Shown one piece after another: positions 1-5,570 of a DNA stretch of 9,455 bases. A program made the translations under genes and the position numbers. The notes under the pieces are model-generated. The model searched no databases and had not been told where the DNA came from. It was given only the letters and a program-made list of their open reading frames with translations. Location: assembly GCA_030641085.1 (NCBI GenBank), contig DAOWIC010000011.1:1-9455 (forward strand), given 5' to 3'. Within the stretch, counting starts at the first letter, position 1. Each line of letters opens with the position of its first letter. Source of the stretch: Calditrichota bacterium (GTDB taxonomy: Bacteria; Zixibacteria; MSB-5A5; GN15; FEB-12).

Positions 1-1
1 C

Positions 2-370
2 GATGATCTGCTCTCCGGCATTTTCCGGATAACCGGCCAGGAAGATGCGGAAATATCGATGTATATGCAGTTGCCCGATTACCTGGCGACCGATCCGGCC
101 GGTGATGATCGGATGACGGTGTCGTTCGATGTCGATGACGTCACGTTCGACACCAGCGCCGTTGCCGGCGGCAGCCCGGCCACACCGGGAGCCGGCGCGG
201 TGGTGGGCGAGAATCCGCACAACATGCCCACAATCAGGCTTGGCGGCGCCGGGGCGCTGCCGTTTCAGTGCCGCGTTTATCTTGGCGGCAAAGTGACACC
301 TACTGTCGATCAAACGGCCGGCAACTATTCCGGCGATGTCACCCTGAGCGTGGCCTATACAGGCAATTGA
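2..370 (+). CDS. DUF4402-like pilin subunit 1, 5'-truncated
   Basis: The reading frame is open from the window edge and ends at TGA 368-370, giving 122 visible residues. The signal peptide and N-terminal strand lie outside. The visible part aligns by eye with the two downstream paralogues: an SGIFRITG strand, then MQLPDYL with AGDDR, a variable proline/glycine-rich loop, and a C-terminal block YLGGKV, PTVDQ, NYSGDV ending in YTGN. The internal ATG at 59 is unlikely to be the start because homology to the paralogues continues upstream of it. It is probably a secreted, all-beta subunit polymerised by the chaperone and usher encoded downstream. It is the most divergent of the three and has a single cysteine (in FQCRVYLGG) where the others have AAIYLGG. 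A strong terminator directly follows, so it belongs to a separate transcript from the other two. Family naming is inferred from the paralogues, which show the N-terminal DUF4402-like segment. Confidence 0.8.
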   Translation, partial: DDLLSGIFRITGQEDAEISMYMQLPDYLATDPAGDDRMTVSFDVDDVTFDTSAVAGGSPATPGAGAVVGENPHNMPTIRLGGAGALPFQCRVYLGGKVTPTVDQTAGNYSGDVTLSVAYTGN

Positions 371-415
371 TTTTGATATATGATTTGCTGGTAGATTAAC
401 CTCCGCACACCAGCC

Positions 416-442
416 GGGGAGCCCATCGGGCTCCCCTTTTTT
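416..442 (+). terminator. Intrinsic terminator after pilin 1
   Basis: A perfect 9-bp GC-rich stem (GGGGAGCCC pairing with GGGCTCCCC), a three-base loop ATC and a run of six T form a textbook rho-independent terminator. It starts 46 bases after the stop of pilin 1 and should end that transcript, so pilin 2 needs its own promoter. Confidence 0.93.
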
Positions 443-617
443 GTTTATTCTACCCTCTCGCCCCTATCGACTGGTATAGCAACCGGTTACGTCCGATGCA
501 TGACAGGCGTGTCCTGTTTCAGGGTGGACAGTAATTGGAACAGAAACCGATAGGGAACCCCCCACAGTAAAATGCGAATCCGGCTTTTGGCGTAGCAAAT
601 TGCGAATTTTTTTTCGA

Positions 618-646
618 TTGGCTGTTAAGATATTGAACTGTATGAC
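618..646 (+). promoter_or_regulatory. Candidate sigma70-like promoter for the fibre operon
   Basis: TTGGCT (618-623) and TATGAC (641-646) are separated by exactly 17 bases. Each matches four of six consensus positions. An eight-T tract at 607-614 just upstream could act as an UP-type element. The predicted transcript start near 653 would give a leader of about 70 bases before the ATG at 726. Position after a strong terminator supports a promoter here, but the exact boxes are inferred and this phylum's promoter consensus is unknown. Confidence 0.45.
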
Positions 647-656
647 GATTATACAG
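638..656. promoter_or_regulatory. Operator-like dyad at the promoter
   Basis: CTGTAT (638-643) and ATACAG (651-656) form a perfect 6-bp inverted repeat with a 7-base spacer. It overlaps the candidate -10 box and the predicted transcript start. That geometry fits a binding site for a dimeric repressor. As RNA the stem would be weak, so a DNA site is the better reading. No cognate regulator is encoded in the window. Confidence 0.35.
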
Positions 657-712
657 CCAGAAGAAAGTATCAAACGGTGACTTTCGAAGATAAACAAAAT
701 GGGACATAAACA

Positions 713-719
713 AAAGGAG
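713..719 (+). promoter_or_regulatory. Ribosome binding site deciding the pilin 2 start
   Basis: AAAGGAG lies six bases before the ATG at 726. This favours 726 over the in-frame ATG at 699, which would place the Shine-Dalgarno inside the coding region and add nine charged or polar residues before the signal peptide. Confidence 0.85.
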
Positions 720-725
720 TTGACT

Positions 726-1298
726 ATGCAAACCCAAACCAGGCGGAGGATGATCGGCAGGTTTTTTGCCGTCCTCGCTCTGGCAGGTCTGCTGTTTCTG
801 CCGACGGCATCGAGCGCTCAGGATGTTGCGGTTGGGCAGGTAACGGCTACCGTCCAGACAGTCCTCGCCGTGACGGCGACACAGGCACTTGTGTTCGACG
901 CCGTGCAACAGGGTGTACCGACCGCAGTCGGGGTTGACGACATCGCCGCCCCTACTCTGACCGGTATCTTCTCTATCAGCGGTGCCAACAGTTCTGAAGT
1001 TTCTGCCTACTTCCAGCTTCCGGATTATCTCTGGAACGAAAACGCCGGCGACGAAGATCGCCTGGCGATTTCATTCTCGGCCACCGACATGGTCGTGGAC
1101 CTCCTTCCGGGAACGCCGGCGGCGGTTGGAGCCGCCGATGCGGGCAATACTAATCCGCACACAATAAGTGAATTCGATCTTTCGGCTGCCGGCGCCGCCG
1201 CTATCTATCTCGGTGGTAAGGTCTGGCCGACGGTTGACCAGCGAGCGCAGAGCTACTCGGCAGACATCGTCCTGACGGTGGCATATACAGGTAATTGA
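726..1298 (+). CDS. DUF4402-like pilin subunit 2
   Basis: A 190-residue secreted protein. An Arg-rich n-region (RRR at 6-8), a hydrophobic core (about 13-26) and an SSA|Q junction after residue 31 form a clear Sec signal peptide. The mature start QDVAVG leads into alternating hydrophobic residues (VTATVQTVLAV, 39-49) that could serve as a donor strand. QALVFDAVQQGV (53-64) resembles the LxFG signature of DUF4402. QLPDYLWNENAGDEDRL (97-113) is shared almost exactly with pilin 3, and the C-terminus (IYLGGKVWPTVDQ onward, ending in YTGN) is shared with both paralogues. No cysteine is seen in the mature chain, so the disulphide of classical FimA-type pilins is absent. It sits first in an operon with pilin 3, chaperone and usher, which supports a role as a fibre subunit. 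Another possibility is a surface-coat protein of the spore coat U type assembled by the same kind of machinery. Confidence 0.85.
   Translation: MQTQTRRRMIGRFFAVLALAGLLFLPTASSAQDVAVGQVTATVQTVLAVTATQALVFDAVQQGVPTAVGVDDIAAPTLTGIFSISGANSSEVSAYFQLPDYLWNENAGDEDRLAISFSATDMVVDLLPGTPAAVGAADAGNTNPHTISEFDLSAAGAAAIYLGGKVWPTVDQRAQSYSADIVLTVAYTGN
1005..1039 (+). repeat. 35-nt identical block shared with pilin 3 (copy 1)
   Basis: These 35 bases recur without a mismatch at 1637-1671 and encode the AYFQLPDYLWNE core. The similarity continues with only scattered changes to about 1065. Flanking parts of the two genes differ at many synonymous positions. Confidence 0.9.
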
Positions 1299-1316
1299 GA
1301 AAAGGAAACTAATATG

Positions 1317-1338
1317 ATATTGGGTCTCGGCCCGATAT
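1317..1338 (+). promoter_or_regulatory. Intercistronic hairpin before pilin 3
   Basis: ATATTGGG (1317-1324) pairs with CCCGATAT (1331-1338), eight pairs including one G-U, around a six-base loop. It is followed almost at once by the ribosome binding site GGAGG (1342-1346), eight bases before the ATG at 1355. There is no T run, so it is not a standard terminator. A role in mRNA stability or in setting translation of the second pilin is inferred. Confidence 0.5.
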
Positions 1339-1354
1339 TTCGGAGGTAAAGAAA

Positions 1355-1933
1355 ATGAAGTTCAGTTCAAACAGAAACAGAATCGTCGGCCTCGCCGCTG
1401 TAATGGCACTGGCTGCCTTGTTCGCCGGTCCGTCGGCCATCATGGCCCAGGACATTGCCACCGGTACGGCCACGGCTACCGTTCAGACGGTCCTGACAGT
1501 AACCGCTCCCACCCCGCTTGCCTTCGGCAACATCATGCAGGGTGTTAAAACGTCGGTCGGTCCCAATGTGGATCTCGCCGGTGGCATAAGCTCCGGTATC
1601 TTCCAAATCACCGGTGCCATCAGCGCCGAAACCTCGGCCTACTTCCAGCTTCCGGATTATCTCTGGAACGAGAACGCCGGTGACGAAGATCGGCTGGTAA
1701 TCTCGTTCGGCACCACCGATGCCGTGATCGATGAAGATCCGGCTCTGGCTACGCCGAGCGCCCCGGGTGCCGGTACGGCTGTCAACCCGCATGCTCTGGG
1801 TGAGTTCAATCTGGATGCGGTAGGCGGACAGGCTGCTATTTACCTGGGTGGAACCGTCTGGCCGACAGTCGACCAGCGCGCCCTGAACTATTCGGCGGAC
1901 ATCGTTTTGACAGTTGCCTATACCGGTAACTAA
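1355..1933 (+). CDS. DUF4402-like pilin subunit 3
   Basis: A 192-residue secreted protein and close paralogue of pilin 2. The start is fixed by GGAGG eight bases upstream. A basic n-region, a hydrophobic stretch (about 11-28) and an IMA|Q junction after residue 31 give a Sec signal peptide. The mature chain begins QDIATGTATATVQTV, a possible donor strand, followed by APTPLAFGNIMQGV (51-64), the clearest DUF4402-like LxFG segment of the three. The QLPDYLWNENAGDEDRL motif is at 98-114, a proline/alanine/glycine-rich variable loop at about 127-143, and the shared C-terminal block (IYLGG, VWPTVDQ, NYSADIV, YTGN) at 162-192. No cysteine is seen. It lies 56 bases after pilin 2 and upstream of the chaperone, so it is likely co-transcribed. 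Which of the three is the major shaft subunit cannot be told from sequence. Confidence 0.87.
   Translation: MKFSSNRNRIVGLAAVMALAALFAGPSAIMAQDIATGTATATVQTVLTVTAPTPLAFGNIMQGVKTSVGPNVDLAGGISSGIFQITGAISAETSAYFQLPDYLWNENAGDEDRLVISFGTTDAVIDEDPALATPSAPGAGTAVNPHALGEFNLDAVGGQAAIYLGGTVWPTVDQRALNYSADIVLTVAYTGN
1637..1671 (+). repeat. 35-nt identical block shared with pilin 2 (copy 2)
   Basis: Second copy of the identical block at 1005-1039. It covers the core motif codons in the same frame. Confidence 0.9.
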
Positions 1934-1954
1934 TGTCGAGCTAACACGGATTTG

Positions 1955-1993
1955 CTCGGGTACAATAAGCCCGGGGGATATGGATTTGCCCCC
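1955..1993 (+). promoter_or_regulatory. Two mutually exclusive hairpins between pilin 3 and chaperone
   Basis: CTCGGG (1955-1960) can pair with CCCGGG (1970-1975) with one U-G pair and a 9-base loop. GGGGG (1973-1977) can alternatively pair with CCCCC (1989-1993) around an 11-base loop. The two stems share bases 1973-1975, so both cannot form fully at once. No T run follows, so it is not a classical terminator. It sits where expression should step down from abundant subunits to assembly proteins, so a processing, attenuation or stability function is a reasonable inference. Confidence 0.4.
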
Positions 1994-2036
1994 AAGGCAG
2001 TTGCCCGTGAGTTAAAGACATAGGATGGAACAGATT

Positions 2037-2909
2037 ATGGAATGGCTCTCGAAGCTAAGCCAACCGGCCAAAACAGCGGGAAGACACCTCTTGATGTGCC
2101 TTCCGCTGTGGCTATTAATAGTGGTCGATCTCTCCGCCGGCGTTCTTGTCGCGCCGACCGCGGTTTTTCTCTCCGAAATGGATCGTACCGGGCGGATGAT
2201 GGTTCAGAACCCCTCGGATAGCCCGAAGGAAATAACGGTCTATCTCAGCTTTGGTATCCCTGAGTCGGACAGTCTCGGCGAAGTCAGCGTAAGACTGATC
2301 GACTCGGCCATTACCGATCCCCGCTCGGCGGTGGACTGGATTCGCGTCTTTCCGCGCAAGCTGACCCTGGCTCCGCATGACAAGCAAACCATTCGTTTCA
2401 TAGCGCGACCGCCCAAGGGCCTGCCCGACGGCGAATACTGGGCCAGGATCGTCGTCCGTTCCGAGGAGGGTGCGGCTGCTATTCCCAGCGCGACCGAATC
2501 GGACGGTATCACGACCACGATCAACATGGTCATGCAGACGGCTATCTCGCTAAAGTATCGAACCGGCAACCTGATATCCAAGATCGAGGTGGTCGACACC
2601 CGGATCGAAACCCACGAGTCTCAGATTGATGCCCTGATCGACATGATCAATCGGGGTAATGTCTCATACCTGGGCCTGCTCAAGACGCGCCTGGTGGACG
2701 CCGACCGCGTTGAAATCGCCAGTCACCAGATGGACCTTGCCGTCTACCGCAACCTTCTGCGCCGGGTCAGCCTGCCGCTGCCGGAGGACGGTGGTTTCAA
2801 AAAGCCCTACCGGCTTGAAGTATCGATCACCAGCGAGGGGCGACGCGATATTCAAAGCGAGCTGATTGTCCCGGGTAACAAGATCGATTACAGCATGGTG
2901 ATCGACTAA
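2037..2909 (+). CDS. PapD-like periplasmic pilus chaperone
   Basis: A 290-residue exported protein that probably caps pilin subunits in the periplasm and delivers them to the usher. After a basic n-region and hydrophobic segment (about 18-34), the mature part begins GVLVAPTAVFL, matching the first beta strand of PapD-type chaperones. The first Ig-like domain (about 35-145) ends in the best family signature, RVFPRKLTLAPHDKQTIRF (103-121) followed by LPDGEYWARIVV (129-140), seen in many chaperones outside the classical FimC/PapD group. A second, more divergent beta domain (about 160-285) follows. The length is slightly above the usual 230-260. By eye alignment the position of the conserved PapD Arg8 (TRAVF) appears to be Thr (PTAVF). 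Start choice: ATG 2037 has weak GGA-type sites 7 and 11 bases upstream, while the in-frame ATG at 2025 would have its Shine-Dalgarno directly abutting it. The four-residue difference does not affect the call. Confidence 0.85.
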   Translation: MEWLSKLSQPAKTAGRHLLMCLPLWLLIVVDLSAGVLVAPTAVFLSEMDRTGRMMVQNPSDSPKEITVYLSFGIPESDSLGEVSVRLIDSAITDPRSAVDWIRVFPRKLTLAPHDKQTIRFIARPPKGLPDGEYWARIVVRSEEGAAAIPSATESDGITTTINMVMQTAISLKYRTGNLISKIEVVDTRIETHESQIDALIDMINRGNVSYLGLLKTRLVDADRVEIASHQMDLAVYRNLLRRVSLPLPEDGGFKKPYRLEVSITSEGRRDIQSELIVPGNKIDYSMVID

Positions 2910-2931
2910 CACGATCGCGTAGCGGTCGTGT
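2909..2931 (+). promoter_or_regulatory. Strong intercistronic hairpin between chaperone and usher
   Basis: ACACGATCGC (2909-2918) pairs with GCGGTCGTGT (2922-2931), ten pairs including one U-G, around a three-base loop GTA. The stem begins at the last base of the chaperone stop codon and ends three bases before the usher ribosome binding site GGGGA (2935-2939). No T run follows. It is likely an mRNA stability or translational spacing element; this function is inferred. Confidence 0.6.
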
Positions 2932-2946
2932 GCCGGGGAAAAACAA

Positions 2947-5520
2947 ATGGCGGGATTATCATACTATATTAGACGGCTGGCCGGTTGTATACTGGTCACT
3001 ATTGCCGTTCTGGTAACGGGTGCTCCTGTATCGGCTCAGGACGAGCCGTACGAAGAGATTGTCATCGGGCTCGAAATTCCGAAACTGGTGCACCGTGACA
3101 TTATCGTCCAGTACGACGGACGCATGGTCTTCCTGCCCCTGACCGAAATATTCAACATGCTGGATGTCAACCTCGATGCGGATTTCGAGGAACGCGTGTT
3201 CAAGGGCTTTCTTATCTCACGCGACAACAAGTATACTCTTGATCTTGACAAAGGCCAGGCCAAAGTCGGTGGTCAGAAATATCCCCTCGAACCGCACCGA
3301 TACATACTGATTCCGGGCGAGCTTTACCTCCGGCTGGATGCCTGGCGGACGCTATTCGGGTTCGACATGACCTTTGACTTCTCCAATCTCAGTGTGCGAA
3401 TACCCTTGAACAAGGAGTTCCCTTCATACCAGAAACTCATGCGGGAAAAAGCACGCAGGCGGCTTCATGATGAGAAGATCGCTATCAGCGACGTTGTGGA
3501 AATGGGCCGGACCCGCGAGAAATTCAAGATGGGTGTGGCCGACTGGATTATCAACGCCAGCCCGGTTGGGGGCGGTGGGCAGAACTTCAGCCTGAATGCC
3601 GGAGCGATGATTCTTGACGGCGATTTCAGCATTTACGGATCGGGCAACTCCAGTACCGGCTTCGATGCCAGCCAGCTTCGCTACCAGTGGCACTATTACC
3701 TCGACGACAACCGCTATCTGACCCAGACTGATCTGGGCAATATCAATCTCGGCGGCATGCTCTCGCGCAATCTCGACGGTGTCCGGGTCACCAATCAACC
3801 GCAGATTAGAAGGAGATTCTTCCAGACAATCGACGTAAGCGGCTATTTGGGTGAGGGATGGGAAGTAGAATTATATGTAAACGACCGCCTGACCGATTTT
3901 GCCTACACCGACAGAAACGGCGAGTATAACTTCATGGCCGACGTCTATTACGGCGGTTCGCGCGTCAGTTTGAAAATGTACGGTCCCAACGGTGAGATTC
4001 GCGAGGAGGAGAAATACTATTCGGTTCCGCTCGATCTCGTGCCCGGCGGAACGTTTGAGTACACCGTGGCCGGCGGTTCCTCGACAAGGGCCAATAAAGA
4101 AGAGCAGGTGGCCCAGGTGCAGTCCCGGCTCGGCGTTACCGATTTCTTAACACTTGGTGTCAGCGGCGAGATGCTCTTCGGATCGGACGAAGAAGAAACA
4201 TCGGTCATGGCGGCCGAGGCATCGCTGCATCCATTCAGCAACCTGCTTCTCAGCGGCGGGTTTTCGCCCGGCTACCAGTACACCGGCGCCTTCAGTTTCA
4301 GCAAGCCGGAGCTTCTGAATTTCAACGGCAGTTACACCAGCTATGACGAAAACCCTTTCCGTAATCCGTATGAGCAACTGCACAAGATGCGCCTGTCGGT
4401 TTCGTCGCCGATGAAAATCTTCGGTCACCGGGTCGGCCTGCGGTACTATTTATCGTCGGTCAAATATGCCGCGGTGAAGACGGTCAACATGACCTATGGC
4501 ATTAACACACGCATTTTCGGCTCCAACGTCAATTATTCCGGCAACAAAAAGACTACCAAACGCGAGACCGGGACAGAGAACTCGTTCCTGTCACAATGGC
4601 TGGTGTCGGTCAACCTGGCCCGCTGGCTGCGTCCGCAGTTTCGCCTGAACTACGATCACGACCTGAAGCAAATGAGCAAAGCCGGTGTTTATCTGGCTCG
4701 GCGTATTTTCCGCAAAGGCCAGTTGACCATCTCGTACGAACGCGACTTTATCGTCGAATCCAACCAGATAATGTTTACGTTCAACATCTTTACGCACTTC
4801 GCCAACTTCTCCACCCGGGCGATCTCCAGCGGCGGACAGAAATCAATCACCCAGACCCAGCGCGGTTCGGTCCGCTTCGACCAGGAAAACACATCGTTGC
4901 GGTTTGTCCGCGACAATGGGGTCGGCTCCGGTTCGGCGATAATCTGGCCGTTCCTGGATGAAAACTACAACGGTAAGCGGGACGAGGACGAGCAGTTGCT
5001 GCCGGAACTGCGAGCCAGACTCAACGGTGTCGTGGGCACCAAGCGCAAACGGGAAGAGATCTATTACTACGACGGTCTGGTGCCGTATGACGACTACCTG
5101 GTGCAGATCGATCCGATCAGTCTCGACAATCCCCAGTTGCAGCCGTCACATGAGAACTACCGGGTTATGATCAACCCCAATGTGATCACCGGCATCGAGG
5201 TTCCGATTGTTACCGCCGGTGAGGTGTCCGGCCTCATTGAGCGTGTCATCCCGGGCGCGAAAGTCGGAGTCGGCAGTATCAAGATTATCGTCATCAACGA
5301 AAAGACCGGTGCCGAGGTCCAAGTGACTTCGTTTAACAACGGTGAGTATTTCTATCTTGGTCTCGTACCGGGCATGTACCGCGCTTTACTGGATAAAGAT
5401 CAGTTGGATAAGTACGGTTACCGGGCCGAACCGGAATTCAGGACATTCCAGATCAGTACAGTTGAGGGCGGTGACTTTGTCGAGGATATGAACTTCCTGT
5501 TGATCCCGAAAAAGAAGTAG
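2947..5520 (+). CDS. Outer-membrane fimbrial usher-like protein
   Basis: An 857-residue protein, the usual size for ushers, which form the outer-membrane pore that receives chaperone-subunit complexes and assembles the fibre. The signal peptide ends at VSA|Q (residue 30/31). An N-terminal domain (about 35-155) follows, with FLPLTEIFNMLDV and YTLDLDKGQAKVGG as in non-classical ushers. After a charged linker (160-195), amphipathic beta segments start near 212. The plug-like insert lies at about 290-365 (EVELYVNDRL, DRNGEYNF, VYYGGSRVSLKMYGPNGE), the strongest usher signature. Beta strands of the barrel continue to about 655. The C-terminal part has a DENYNGKRDEDE acidic loop (671-682) and a carboxypeptidase-regulatory-like beta domain (about 757-855, with FNNGEYFYLGLVPGMYRALL). 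The start has GGGGA seven bases upstream. It is last in the operon, directly after its chaperone. It is not a close relative of FimD or PapC by inspection, and resembles alternative or CS1/spore-coat-U type ushers more. Confidence 0.85.
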   Translation: MAGLSYYIRRLAGCILVTIAVLVTGAPVSAQDEPYEEIVIGLEIPKLVHRDIIVQYDGRMVFLPLTEIFNMLDVNLDADFEERVFKGFLISRDNKYTLDLDKGQAKVGGQKYPLEPHRYILIPGELYLRLDAWRTLFGFDMTFDFSNLSVRIPLNKEFPSYQKLMREKARRRLHDEKIAISDVVEMGRTREKFKMGVADWIINASPVGGGGQNFSLNAGAMILDGDFSIYGSGNSSTGFDASQLRYQWHYYLDDNRYLTQTDLGNINLGGMLSRNLDGVRVTNQPQIRRRFFQTIDVSGYLGEGWEVELYVNDRLTDFAYTDRNGEYNFMADVYYGGSRVSLKMYGPNGEIREEEKYYSVPLDLVPGGTFEYTVAGGSSTRANKEEQVAQVQSRLGVTDFLTLGVSGEMLFGSDEEETSVMAAEASLHPFSNLLLSGGFSPGYQYTGAFSFSKPELLNFNGSYTSYDENPFRNPYEQLHKMRLSVSSPMKIFGHRVGLRYYLSSVKYAAVKTVNMTYGINTRIFGSNVNYSGNKKTTKRETGTENSFLSQWLVSVNLARWLRPQFRLNYDHDLKQMSKAGVYLARRIFRKGQLTISYERDFIVESNQIMFTFNIFTHFANFSTRAISSGGQKSITQTQRGSVRFDQENTSLRFVRDNGVGSGSAIIWPFLDENYNGKRDEDEQLLPELRARLNGVVGTKRKREEIYYYDGLVPYDDYLVQIDPISLDNPQLQPSHENYRVMINPNVITGIEVPIVTAGEVSGLIERVIPGAKVGVGSIKIIVINEKTGAEVQVTSFNNGEYFYLGLVPGMYRALLDKDQLDKYGYRAEPEFRTFQISTVEGGDFVEDMNFLLIPKKK

Positions 5521-5557
5521 TTTCTTAACAACACTCTATGACAACACCAATCAACCG

Positions 5558-5570
5558 GCCTGGCTCAGGC
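5558..5570. terminator. Small hairpin in the convergent gap
   Basis: GCCTG (5558-5562) and CAGGC (5566-5570) form a 5-bp stem with a three-base loop, spanning the stop codon of the minus-strand gene. The gap between the two convergent stop codons is only 44 bases. No T run is seen on either strand, so termination here is a weak guess. Confidence 0.2.

Larger units (their letters stand above)
443..725 (+). other. Non-coding leader/promoter region of the fibre operon
   Basis: This stretch holds no convincing gene. It contains a small hairpin (ACAGG 503-507 with CCTGT 513-517), two copies of TGCGAAT (573-579 and 601-607, 28 bases apart), a run of eight T (607-614), the candidate promoter and dyad listed separately, and the ribosome binding site of pilin 2. 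The minus-strand reading frames crossing it have no recognisable protein content and no ribosome binding site. Confidence 0.6.

Noticed and set aside
601..614. Second terminator ending in the eight-T run
   Set aside because: No stable stem precedes the T run; the repeats around it are direct, not inverted.
443..617. Possible riboswitch, such as a cyclic-di-GMP aptamer, upstream of the fibre genes
   Set aside because: Only a short hairpin (503-517) and no recognisable aptamer core were found. The candidate promoter lies downstream, so this DNA may not be transcribed with the operon.
699..725. Upstream in-frame ATG as start of pilin 2
   Set aside because: The strong AAAGGAG at 713-719 lies downstream of it and is ideally spaced for the ATG at 726, which also gives a normal signal peptide.
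464..908. Minus-strand reading frames over the leader and the start of pilin 2
   Set aside because: No ribosome binding site or recognisable protein content; they overlap the promoter region or run antisense to a clear signal peptide gene.
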